From the NCBI GenBank assembly GCA_028583685.1, contig JAMXIF010000031.1:8568977-8632976 (forward strand): 64,000 bases of DNA. Direction: 5' to 3'. Below, piece after piece: positions 11,790-21,530 of this stretch. The stretch comes from Petaurus breviceps papuanus. Its lineage: Eukaryota > Chordata > Mammalia > Diprotodontia > Petauridae. Each line of letters starts with the position of its first letter. The stretch's first letter is position 1. A program made the position numbers and the translations under genes. The notes below the pieces were generated by a model. It did no database searches and was not told the DNA's origin. It worked only from the letters and a program-made list of their open reading frames with translations.

Positions 11790-12095
11790 GCTTCCATCCA
11801 TCCATTCATCCTTCATTTAACAAATATTCATCAGGCATTTACTATGAATGAGGCTCATACCTTTCTTCTTTAGACTAAACCACCTCAGTTACTCTAACTA
11901 TTCCTCTTACGACTTTGTTTTAAAGCCCTTCTGGATTTGGAGTCAGAGGAACTTGGTTCAGAACCCAGCTCTGTTACCTATGTGGCCTTTGGCAAATCAG
12001 TTAAACTCTCTAGGCTCCATTTTTCTCATCTATAAAATGAGAGTTGGTGGGAGGTAGCCTAGATACCCTGTAAGATGCTTCAGTTTGATTTTATG
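11790..12095. mobile_element. L2 tail (antisense) followed by MIR (sense)
   Basis: About 11790-11850 is an inverted L2 tail (ttcatttaacaaatattcat, caggcatttactatgaatga). About 11930-12095 is a sense MIR (ggagtcagaggaacttggtt, ttggcaaatcagttaaactc, ctcatctataaaatgagagt). Confidence 0.6.
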
Positions 12096-12799
12096 ACATT
12101 GATTTCCCTCTACTGGATGCACTGAATAAGCATCTTTAAAATAACATCTAGAATTAGACACCACACTCCAAAATGGTCTGGTCTGTACCAGCTATAGTGG
12201 TACCGTTCAGTCAGGGTGCCTATGCCTCTAAATTATCTTAGGTACAGAAGTGTGCCTAGAATTAAGAGTGTCAGTACACTCTCATTCCTTTCTAGAATTG
12301 GTTTTAATTGTCATCTGAGTGTTCATTATCTGGGCCCTTTACATACTTCCTGGAAATATATAAGTATAAATCCAATGTGATTGAGTTTGTCCTTGAAGCT
12401 CCTGGTTCCCATCCTTATTGTGTGAATCCTCAGGGCCTCTCTGCAGCGCCCTCTAACTCTAAAGGAAGTCCTAATGTGAATATTCTTGGGGAGACCATGG
12501 AAGGGTTACTTGCCTCTACATTGTAAATGCAAGCAGAGCAGAGAATAGGGAGAGTAGATACCAGGAAAAGATTGTAGTGATGAGACAAGTCCTTGCAGAC
12601 TCAGTTGCCTGCTGCATGCCTCATAATTGACTGAGTTCTTTCTGTTTCCTCTGAAAACTAAGAGCAAGCCCTGTCCAGAGACATTGAATTCTTTTATTTA
12701 CAAGTGAGGACCTTGACAATGTTAGAATCTATGTGTGAAAACTCAGCACCAAAGTATGATGTTTTGATGTATGTGTAGTCTGATTATATGTATGGAGTT
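12096..12799. other. Unassigned stretch
   Basis: No family recognised. A 72-codon frame at 12308-12526 has no splice context or domain that I can identify. Confidence 0.4.
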
Positions 12800-12958
12800 G
12801 AAAGATCAATGGACCTGACCTCCAGTGCTTAACATAGTCACTAACTGTATGGTCTTGGGCAAGTCCTTTAGTTTGAAGTCTCTGTTTCCTCATCTGTAAA
12901 ATGTAGAGGTTGGACTATCTGATCTCTCAGGTTCTTTCCAGTTTTAAATCTATGATCT
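12800..12958 (+). mobile_element. MIR-type SINE, sense
   Basis: Clear sense core (gtatggtcttgggcaagtcc, tttcctcatctgtaaaatgt) and terminal 'ggttggactatctgatctct'. The unassigned interval 12959-13660 follows. Confidence 0.75.
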
Positions 12959-13664
12959 ATCAGGTCATACTGATACATACAGGAGGAAATACTAAGCTCT
13001 TTCAGTCATTTGGGAAGAGAAATTTTTTGTTCTCATGGTATCTCCTTCCTCCTCAGCCTCCATCTCCCTTCCGTGGCCATGTTGAAACCAGTTAAAGGAA
13101 GATTGTAGGTAGGAAACATTTGAAACTTTTGTTGCATGTAATCTTTGTGGCGGGCTGTTTGGAGAAAATGTGTGCAAGATAAACACTGATTTTAAAGATT
13201 TGAGATGGGCCACTCAAGAATAGGATGGGTGAATTGCAGTGGATTAGAATGCAGATGAGTGATTACCTGGGCAGAAATCCAGACCATTGAAGATAGACAT
13301 GGTGAAATTTTGTAGACTGCCATTTGTGGCTGTCTGTCTTTGAATGTTTTTAATGCTGACCTGCATTTGAGTAGGACTACGGAGGAAGAAATCAGCTGAT
13401 TTCTAGAAAGTAGAAAATATATCCTGGGTTTTAATTTGGTTCCCTAATGAATACACATTTTAAAAAAAGTCAGTTCTAAGGCCTAAAGGTGGAGCTGGCC
13501 CTTCATAAAACTATGAAATAGTTGAAATAAATTTTTTTTTCTTTGCCTCATCTCCACACCTACAAAATACCCACTTAATCCATATTGTCCCCCAGCAGCC
13601 AGGACACTTCTTATGCTGCCAGGCAATGCCTTGTCTCATTAGGGTGTGACAGGCTAATTCTATG

Positions 13665-13800
13665 ATCTGAACAGTCAGACAACAAGCATTTATTAAGTTC
13701 TGCCTGGGTGCCAAGCACTGTGCTAACTTGGCGTAATAATACAGAAGTGAGCTAATCCCTGATCTCAGAGGACTCACATCCTACTGGGAGAAGAAATAAT
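13665..13800 (-). mobile_element. L2 3' end, antisense
   Basis: Tail block 'caagcatttattaagttctg' followed by 'gccaagcactgtgctaactt' and 'gactcacatcctactgggag'. Confidence 0.75.
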
Positions 13801-13861
13801 CTCACAGATCAGCAATTCCAAAGCAAGTAGCAATCCTTAATGATGATAGAATTGTAGCCCT

Positions 13862-13978
13862 ACACATATACACATGGATGTATACATGTATATGTACATA
13901 TTTATATACAGACATATAAATGTGTTACATACACATAGATATATGCATATAATATATACATATATTCACATATATGTG
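13862..13978. repeat. Imperfect AT/CA-rich tandem tract
   Basis: Alternating purine-pyrimidine run built from tatacat/acatata units, degenerate over about 115 bases. There is no coding or regulatory reading beyond low complexity. Confidence 0.85.
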
Positions 13979-14394
13979 TTTTAAATAGGGGCCTGTAATA
14001 TCTTCACCTGAAGAATAGAGTAGAATGGGACTCCCAGACATTATGACCCAGTCTGGAGTGAGCTGGAAGCATTTAGACCTGATTGGTGGTAGTTGGGGGG
14101 TATGGCTTTCCCTACAACCCTCAAAGCACACCCCATAGACAGCCACTCATTCCCTCTCTATGTAAATATAAAGAAGAACATGAAAAATGAATCTCTTCGC
14201 TCCTTTAGCCTTTAAACTAGGACAAAAAGCCACCAAGTATATTGATAAAATCAGAGTGAAAGGGTGGGGAGGTCAGACTAGATAGTTAACAATACTACAC
14301 TTAAAAGAAAGTGGTAAAATATCAGATGAGAACATAACTCAGTAACGTATGATTACTTTGGGCTAAGTGCAGAAAGTCCTTGAGTGTCACTGGG

Positions 14395-14900
14395 GGCAGT
14401 GACGTGACATTGATAGAAAGTCTGTTCTGGTTTGGTGATGCCCCGGGAGCTTGTATAAAACCAAGAACTAGTCTTGAACCCAAGAGAGTCAAGCATATGG
14501 AAGCTTAAGCTGGAGGCCTTTCAGCTAAGCCCCTGAAAAGGAATCCCTCGGGGCAGGGTTAGGGCGAGAGAAGATCGCCTCAGCTGAGTATCCTCGCCCT
14601 AGCGGCACCCCTAGACCAGCAGCGTCTAGTGGCAGTGTCCGTGTTCAGAGCCAAGAACAGATGGCACAGAGGAGCAAAGGCAGAGGCAAGGTTCTGCAAA
14701 GAGCCCAGTCAGAAAGCTATGCCATCCTGAGGACCCTGGCACAAGACCTTCCGGGAGCCACGAGGTCCTTGCCACATGCGATCTGGAAGTTCAAGCAAAC
14801 TTTCCCCTGGATTCTATGTTCTGGTAGAAGAGTATGTCACAGACTTTTGGAGGAATATCACCACTGGAAGCATACTGCTGGGCACTTGTGAGCTACAGCG
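14395..14900 (+). promoter_or_regulatory. CpG-richer block with a TATA box and short frame
   Basis: A TATAAAA motif lies at 14454-14460. It is followed by a block with about a dozen CpGs in 500 bases, much denser than the surrounding DNA. A possible stem pairs 'agggcgag' (about 14561) with 'ctcgccct' (about 14593). An ATG frame of 76 codons runs 14661-14891, about 170 bases downstream of where transcription from that TATA would start. It opens MAQRSKGRGKVLQRAQ and is rich in Arg/Lys. No family recognised. It could be a weak promoter, an old repeat end or chance; nothing shows that it is transcribed. Confidence 0.25.
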
Positions 14901-15034
14901 TTACAAAGACCCCCCCCCCCAGCCCCTCAGGGCTGCCCCTAGACTCTAAGGGGATGAGAAGTGGCTGAGCTCTGGCCTAACCTGCTGGTGCAAATTGGGG
15001 GTGGAAGAATAGCCACATATGGGCTATTGTAGTT

Positions 15035-16080
15035 TTATGGATTTAAACTGAAAGGAGCCTTAGGGATGATTGAACCCAATCCTCCCATTTTACAGATTAA
15101 GAAACCAAGGCTCAGAGAGGTTAAATGAATTTCCCAGCATCCCACAGCTAATAAGTATCTGAAGTGGAACTGAACCCAGGTCTTTCTGAATGAAGCCAAA
15201 TCCAACACCAAATTCATTTGTACAGCAAAAGTGGTAATGGCCCTGTGACAGAATAACAAAAGCTCACATTTACACCTTTCAGTTTAGAACCCAGAGGGAC
15301 CATCTTGTCCAACCCCTTTATTTGACAGTGGAAAGATTTTCGAGCTGGTGAGATTAATTGACAGGAATATATCACATAGGTCCTGAAGTAAGTGGTGGGA
15401 GGCAATCAGAACCCCCATCTCCCATTTGCTGTTTGCTGTAGCCCACCCATGACCTGAGGCTTTCCAGTTGACAGGGCAGGATCATAACTTTAGAGCTGGA
15501 AGGGAGGACAGGACCACAGAAGCCACTTAGCCCAAGCCCTTGGTTTTGTAGATGATGATACTGAGGCTCTGATGGGAAGTCCTTTGCCCAAGAGCACAAA
15601 CTAGTGAGAATCAGAGGGAGGATTTAGCTCCAAGACCTCTGACTCCAGAACCAGGACTATCTCTCTATTGCCCTGTGCTGCTTTCTGCCCCACAAGGCAC
15701 AGCCCAGGCCAGGTGTGAAATTAGGAAGCTTTCAGTTCAGATATATGTCCCTGTGGCCAAGTCACCTCACTTTCCTGAGCTGCAGGCAACTCCCTGGGAC
15801 CTAGCACCAGATCATGGATGAGCACTGATCCAGGAACTTTTTGGAAGGAGCTTTCTCTGCTACAAAATCACCTATCCTTTCCATGGGTATTCCCTTAGAG
15901 GGAGGTTGTCTTGGTATATCACTCCCATTTTATAGATTAGGAAACAGATGTAGGGAAGTAAAATGGCTTGATGAACATCATCTAGCTGGTAGGTGGCAGA
16001 GTTGGAACTCCAACCCAGACAGATTAGACCAAATAGGAACTTACCTCTGTTCCCAGGAGGGCTCAGAACCAGGAATTTGA
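15035..16080 (-). mobile_element. Run of four antisense MIR-type SINEs
   Basis: Copies lie at about 15035-15210 (ggctcagagaggttaaatga), 15260-15420 (gggaccatcttgtccaaccc), 15475-15690 (gatgatactgaggctctgat) and 15900-16075 (gtaggtggcagagttggaac). All share the same orientation, with a lead-in of the type 'ctgaaaggagccttagggat'. They are separate insertions at different decay levels, not a tandem array. Confidence 0.7.
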
Positions 16081-17205
16081 GAGCCAGTTGCTGCTGAGAG
16101 CCAGGAGAAGATGTGGTTACTTGAAAATCAAGGACATTCAAAGAAAGTTTACATGTACAGTTTGGCTACTGCTGCAAAACCCAAGAGGAAAGTGGGAAAG
16201 ATTAAAGGGAAATGTTTGAAAATTGAAAGAGACAATCCAGGCAGAGCAAAAAGACATACCAAGCTGCATATGATGTGGGGAGAGAGAGCCTGGGGAAAAG
16301 GCTGGTTAGAGGACCATGTTTAAGATGATGACTGGCATTCTGGAGATAGCATGCTTCAGAAAGGGACGCCATGCCCAGACCAACAAACAGACCGTCTCCT
16401 GACATGGTTTGTTGAGCAATCGACAAGAACAGACGGTGTTTTCACTCTGTCCTAGGAAGGGAGCCAGGTGTGATAAATAAGTGAGAAACTGGTCAGCTTC
16501 CAGGGACCACCATTTCCCACATCTCTTTTTTTTTAAAGCAACAACCAAACTCATGAGGATCTGCATCAGAAGCCATTGGCACAAAATGACTGGCACTGTG
16601 GAGAGTGGCTGCCAGAAGAAATATTGCACAAACATATGGAAGGTGTTGGAGGAGAAAGGTAAAGGTGGTTTTCTGTTCCAAAAGAACCAAAAAGTTCCCC
16701 TGAGTAGGGAGAGGCTAACAGCACAAAGCCTGAGCTCTCCCTCAGAAAGGAGGTGAGGAAGGGAAGGGAAAGGGTGGAGTAGGAAAGAGGTGGCAGGGCA
16801 GGGGGGTGGAGGTGGGGAAGAAGGATGTCTCAAAGTCTTGACAGTAAGGGGAAAGGAGTGCTTCATGCTCAGAACATGCTAGCACATTGGCAGGGATTAG
16901 GGAGCCAGGTACTCATATCCAGAATTCAAGTTTGGGCACAGGGGGAAAAATATATTCATTTTAGTTTTCATTCACAGGATGACTAATGATAGGGTCATTC
17001 ACTGAACTCACACAGTTCAGGCAAACACTGTCTTGTATTCTAAGACTATCTCATTAGTAAAAAAGGGACAGCCCAGGTTTTCTACAATTTAAGATACAAC
17101 CAAACCATGCACTTTTTTTGAAAATGTGTCTAATGATATCTAAAATAGCACTCACCCTCCCCACCCCCACCCCCAAACATCTACAATCTTGTATACTAAC
17201 TTGGT
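16081..17205. other. Repeat-poor island, no gene identified
   Basis: No repeat family recognised over about 1.1 kb. The longest open frame of the window (186 codons, minus strand, 16306-16866) lies here. Its N-terminal third is the translation of a G/A-rich plus-strand tract, giving Pro/Ser/Leu runs, and no domain is visible. A 70-codon basic frame on the plus strand (16111-16323) is equally unassigned. I do not call either one a gene. Confidence 0.4.
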
Positions 17206-17209
17206 GTCC

Positions 17210-17370
17210 TAGTGTCAGAGACTTAGAGATGGGAGTGGAAGTTGGAGGCCATCTAATCCAAATTCTTCATTTTACTAAGAAAATTGAGGTCTAAAGAGAT
17301 TCACATTGGGAATAAGTGGCAGAATTTGCACACAGGTCACATACTCTCAATTTAGTGTTGTTTTTACTGT
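17210..17370 (-). mobile_element. MIR-type SINE, antisense
   Basis: Lead-in 'ggaggccatctaatccaaat', core 'aagaaaattgaggtctaaag' and 'aagtggcagaatttgcacac' in order. Confidence 0.65.
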
Positions 17371-17439
17371 ATCACATGCTTTTTGTCAAAATTCCTAGCC
17401 ATCTTTTCAAACTCATCTCTAATGATCCTTCCTTTAGGA

Positions 17440-17640
17440 CAGAAGTTCTTAACCTGTTCCGTGTCATGGACCCCCTTAGCAGTCTGGTAAAGCCCAAGGA
17501 CCTATATTAATAATATTTTTACATGCATAAAATAAAATATATAGAATTACAAATGAAGTTAATTATACTGAAATAGTTATCAAAATATTTTTTAAAAATT
17601 ATGAAACCCAGGGTTAAAAATCCCCCAGAGTAAAAAATCC
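17440..17640. mobile_element. hAT-like non-autonomous DNA element (MITE), copy 1
   Basis: Left end 'agttcttaacctgttccgtg' and 'atggacccccttagcagtct'; interior 'catgcataaaataaaatata' and 'gaaatagttatcaaaatatt'; degraded inverted right end near 'gggttaaaaatcccccagag'. The same family recurs at 51053-51240 and 61163-61355. The hAT-type assignment is an inference from size and end sequence. Confidence 0.5.
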
Positions 17641-17994
17641 TAATTTTTTTTTAAGTTAGTAAATAGTACTGGCCTTCCTTTCTTCCTTTGCATATTCTGT
17701 AGCATTTTGCCTCTTTCATATACAGACATACTCAGTCTTTGGGAACCTTTTAAATACCACGAATCTTTGACTCATGTCACCACTCAAGGAAATGTTCATA
17801 ACAACTGATTTTGGCTAGTTTCTTCCTTTCTGACCCTATCTCCCCATTTCTCTTTATGCAATTTTAGGCTAACAAGGCCCAGAATAGTTATTTTGTTTTG
17901 TTACGTTTTGCTTTTCTTGTCCAGACCTGTAATTTTATCAGTTTAGGGAATTTCCTATACCAATTAGACATTTTGTCATTTACTGTCTTAAGAG

Positions 17995-18120
17995 TATGGT
18001 TTGGGACACTGAGAGTTTGTGACTTGCTCTTAGTCATACAGCTAGCAAATGCTAGAGGCAGGACCTGAATGTGGTTCTTCCTAATGATAAGGCTGATATT
18101 CTCACTACTGTGGCATGTAG
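17995..18120 (-). mobile_element. MIR fragment, antisense
   Basis: Keeps 'tagtcatacagctagcaaat' and 'ggacctgaatgtggttcttc'. The interval 17641-17994 before it is unassigned AT-rich DNA. Confidence 0.6.
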
Positions 18121-18192
18121 TCTCTTATGTTCCGTGCCTTACCTCCCTTGTTTGTGGGGAATATAGCATGCACTTATTTAAAGAAGAAAGCT

Positions 18193-18441
18193 GGGACAGC
18201 TAGGTGGCATAGTGGATAGAGCTCTGGGCTTGGAATCAGGAAGACTCATCTTCATGAGTTCAAATCCAGCATCAGACACTTAGTAGCTGTGTATCCCTGG
18301 GCAAGTCAATTTAATCCTGTTTGCCTCATCTATAAAAGGAACAGGAGAAGGAAATGGCAAACCACTCCAATATCTTTACCAAGAAAACCCCCAAATGGGG
18401 TCACAAAGAGTTGGATATGACTGAAACAACTGAACAACAAA
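18193..18441 (+). mobile_element. Full-length RTE-tailed marsupial SINE, sense
   Basis: Best sense example in the window. The tRNA-related head is at 18193 (gggacagctaggtggcatag), with a probable internal promoter B-box region near 'gagttcaaatccagc'. The core follows (caagtcaatttaatcctgtt), then 'ggagaaggaaatggcaaacc', then the RTE-like tail (ccaaatggggtcacaaagag, gactgaaacaactgaacaac). Comparing this tail with the BovB-type LINE at 5.8 kb supports mobilisation by RTE machinery. Confidence 0.9.
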
Positions 18442-19239
18442 ACAAAACACATACCAATATCCTAGCCTGATGAATGGGGGACGTTATATAACCCACCTTC
18501 CTGTGAAGATCATTCCTTTTCCCTTACCTAGGGAGTTAGTCAAATGAGAGCCTATCATAGGCCCCACAACTGGTTCATTTTCAGCTGGTTTCCTCTTCTC
18601 TGATAGTTTACACTATGACAGTTCTGATGTTTGCTGCTTTTATCCCATTTCTGGGTCAGCATTGCCAATATCTATTTAATGCCACCACCTATTTTTTTTG
18701 CTACTGCTGCTGTTTTTCAGTCTCATCCAGCAGTTTCTATCTTGACTTGAGAGTCCCCTCTGCCCTTTAATCACCCCCCAAACCTCTGCCTCTGTCTACT
18801 ACTCCATTATGGGATAGCCCAGGAGGGTGGATGATGGTAACTCTGGTGATGTTAACCCATGAAACAAATTTTTTTAAAATGTCCCTTGATCCTTTGCAAA
18901 CCCCTTTAATTTATACAGTGAAAATGGCAGAAAGCTGAGAAAATTTACTAACAATTATAGAGTTTTTAGGCAGCTGTAGGTATTGTAAATACTAGAGTCT
19001 TGGCCTATGAACAATGCTTAGAATGCTACTAGAGGAAATGAATCATATCAGTGTTGACATACTCCCTATAAATGAAACAAAAAGACAAAAGAAAGTCTTA
19101 GCTAAACAGAAGGATGGCTCATAGGACCTCCTCCAAGAGGCCAATATAAAAAAAATAAGGATTTGGCAGCGTTAACATAATCATGCGTCCAAGGGAAATA
19201 AGAAAAACCATCCTATAAAACGCTCACCTCATCTTTCAG
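18442..19239. other. Unassigned stretch
   Basis: No repeat recognised. It ends in a polypyrimidine run and AG (ctcacctcatctttcag) that forms the acceptor-like side of the next feature. A TATAAAA motif lies at 19214-19220. Confidence 0.4.
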
Positions 19240-19477
19240 TGCTTATGAAGAACATTTGCAAAATGAGTACCATGAAGCTAATGGCAGCTTATATACCAAC
19301 ACCTGTTACAGAGAATGAGAAATTCTATGAACTTGGTAACACCTTCCAAATTCAATCAACATGTACTTTGTATGCTGAGTTTGATACCAGTGTTCTGTTG
19401 GTTACTTTACAAGACCATTGCTTGCTTGCAGATGTAGATGTCCTTAACCGATGGGTATGGTTGTCTCTAGACCCCAG
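19240..19477 (+). pseudogene. Exon-like segment, unidentified
   Basis: A 238-base segment starts after an acceptor-like 'cctcatctttcag' and ends at a donor-like CCCCAG|gtaactg. One frame is open throughout after 19239 (blocks such as ENEKFYELGNTFQIQS and LLADVDVLNRWVW). In the first third another frame also looks coding (AYEEHLQNEYHEANG), which suggests an old host exon carrying one frameshift near 19310. No family recognised. It could be a decayed exon of a lost gene, a chance frame with splice-like ends, or a piece of an old retrocopy. Confidence 0.25.
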
Positions 19478-19556
19478 GTAACTGTGTTTGTCCCTGTGCG
19501 ATTTAAATTTTTTTAAGAACTTGGATAAAAGAGTAGAACATATGCTTGCTGAGATC

Positions 19557-19614
19557 TCTGAGAGAAAGAGAGAGAGAGTAAGGTAGAGAGAGAGAGAAAA
19601 GGAGAGGAGGGAGT

Positions 19615-19669
<55 letters not shown>

Positions 19670-19671
19670 AG
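19557..19671. repeat. (AG)n purine tract
   Basis: About 115 bases of AG/GA units with a few interruptions, purine-only over most of its length. The Ser/Leu-only minus-strand frames across it are repeat translations, not proteins. Such tracts can form triplex DNA; that is general knowledge, not seen here. Confidence 0.95.
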
Positions 19672-19964
19672 AGTCCAATCTGTAATCTCACACAAGAGGG
19701 AAAGTCTTTAGTGCAGAATATTGGAAATAAGGCCATAAAAGAGGCACTGGCTGCTATATAAATTAGTTTCTGATGTCTTTCTGCATCCTTCAGGGCCCTC
19801 ATCCAGAAGAGAACCTGGAATCTTACCGTGTCCTCTTTTGAAACTAGAACTCAGAAGGAATGTCTTCTGGAAGAATGGTGGAGTAATCATTGTCTTCATT
19901 AATTTGGAAAGTCTTTCGTAAATGCCTTGTCTTGAGCCCCAGTTTACATTGGTATTAACTTTGC

Positions 19965-20225
19965 ATTTTTCTTTAATTTCTTTAATTTTGTTTTTCAACA
20001 TTCACTTCCACAATCTTATGAGTTTTAAATTTTCTCCACCTCCCTCCCCTCCTCCCAATCCAAGATGGCGTGCAATCTGATAAAGGTTCTACATATACAT
20101 TCTTATTAAACATATTTTCTTTTTTATATAATAACTGTATTCTATATTTTAAAACAATTGTATACAATAAATTTGCAGTTTCATATGCAATCATGTTTTG
20201 TTTTATCCCATAAATTAAAAAGAAA
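19965..20225 (-). mobile_element. Marsupial L1 3' end, antisense
   Basis: In plus orientation it begins with the inverted A-rich tail, then 'tttttcaacattcacttcca', 'cctccctcccctcctcccaa', 'tgcaatctgataaaggttct', 'ttcttattaaacatattttc' and 'gcagtttcatatgcaatcat'. This is the terminal 3' UTR of an L1, 5'-truncated near 20225, with the G-rich block (minus strand) typical of L1 3' UTRs. Confidence 0.75.
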
Positions 20226-20459
20226 AGAAAAATGAAAAAGAAAAACAGCTTGTTGGTTTTTGGTAGTTCTCTCCTAGTTTAAGACTCAAATCCCATTTGA
20301 GAAATAAGGTCCCTTTCTGTCTATGGCTGAGGCCTGTCTCATGTAGGAACTGCTATCCTCTCAATCACAAAATCTCGACTTGCTGGCATTTTAAAACTGC
20401 AAAAGCAATCTCCTGAGACAAGTCATTTCCCTGTGTTCTCAATATACTGCTCGGTAGGA

Positions 20460-20600
20460 GGGGCTGTTTTCCATGAATCAGATCACAAGACCATAGACCC
20501 TGAGCTGGAATGGACCATAAAATTATTTAATCCAGTCCTCTCATTTTAGAGATTGTGACCTGGGTTCAAATGCAGCCTCTAACAAACACTTCCTGGCTAT
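20460..20600. mobile_element. MIR-like fragments
   Basis: An antisense lead-in (accataaaattatttaatcc) is joined to a sense head-like block (gacctgggttcaaatgcagc, ctggctatgtgaccctc). Probably two partial MIRs. The flanks 20226-20459 and 20601-20905 are unassigned. Confidence 0.45.
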
Positions 20601-20909
20601 GTGACCCTCTCATAGTTTTGGCAAATATCCAAAGTTACAATAACAGAAAATGTGCTGACCTGCCTTGTTGGGGGGAAGGTGTGGGATGTTCCCTCATGGG
20701 ATTTCCAGTCCCAGATCCAGGCTCTGTAATGTATTTACTCTGAGGTGGCAAACAACCACTAACTTGAAAATGGCTGAGCCCAAGTCTTCCCCACTCTGAG
20801 GCCAACTCTCTACTTTCATGTAGCTTCCCTTACTGCTACCAGAATAAATAAGCTACTTCTCTTATATTGGAAGGTTCACTGTTTTCTAGAATATCTGAGG
20901 GTTGGTTTG

Positions 20910-21530
20910 TTTTTTTTTTTTTGTAGACTCTATGACTTTCCTTACTAAGATGAATTGTGTGCAGGTACTCTATAGATGATTTCCTCTGTAGCCCACTAGA
21001 TGATTCAGTTCTTCCTTAAAAGGATTATAGTCTTGTTCCTTTAAACATCGCAAAGCCCAGAAAAGCTGATCTAGTGGAGGGAAATCTTCCCATGGAACCC
21101 ATTCCCAACCTTCATTTTTTCAGGTTCTATGTTCTTTGGCTCTGAATCATAAGTCATGTACACCTCTCCTTTCATTAATATGGTGACATAATGGTAATCA
21201 TCCTTCTCACTGACAGAATTGACAACAGAAACAAAGCCAGTATTTTTCAGGTGAAGAGCAGCTTCTTCCAAGGTTTCCCTCTCAGCACATTCTTCCCAGC
21301 TTTCACCGAATTCCAAATGACCCCTGGGGAGCTGGAAAGTGCAAGCTCCAACAGACCCTTTCCTTTTCCCCAGCAGAATGCATTGAGGGTGCTTGGAGCT
21401 CGTAGTCACTCACCACTCCGACACCGATCCCCAGCCGCCTCCGCAGCCAGCCTGATTCCTTGCTGGTGACCAGATCCGTGCTTATGATGCCATTGGAGGC
21501 AGCACCTCCGGAAGTGACATTTTCGGTTCT
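20910..21530 (-). pseudogene. NUDT15: Processed pseudogene of NUDT15 (MTH2-type Nudix hydrolase)
   Basis: The parent is a small Nudix pyrophosphatase that hydrolyses oxidised or thiopurine nucleoside triphosphates in the cytosol. The minus strand shows GIGVGVV (about 21411-21431), then [11 protein letters not shown], then the Nudix box at about 21254-21322 (GHLEFGE, RETLEE). Then come [20 protein letters not shown] and, in another frame, the C-terminus with [16 protein letters not shown] and LVGYRGNHL before a stop at 20970-20972. The copy is contiguous across the whole protein (164 residues in human), lacks the parent's introns, and ends in a 13-base A tail on the minus strand (20910-20922) about 50 bases after the stop. 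Two frameshifts (near 21410 and near 21115) break it, so it is a dead retrocopy. Its 5' end abuts an L1 3' UTR in the same orientation without a recognisable target-site duplication. Confidence 0.93.

Noticed and set aside
16306-16866. 186-codon minus-strand open frame, the longest in the window
   Set aside because: Its N-terminal part is the translation of a G/A-rich plus-strand tract (Pro/Ser/Leu runs). I see no domain and no splice or promoter context, and a competing frame on the other strand is equally plausible.
19503-19802. Ser/Leu-rich minus-strand proteins around 19.6 kb
   Set aside because: They are translations of the AG dinucleotide tract.
20970-21480. A functional NUDT15 gene
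   Set aside because: The copy is intronless, has an A tail and carries two frameshifts, one on each side of the Nudix domain. That is a processed pseudogene.
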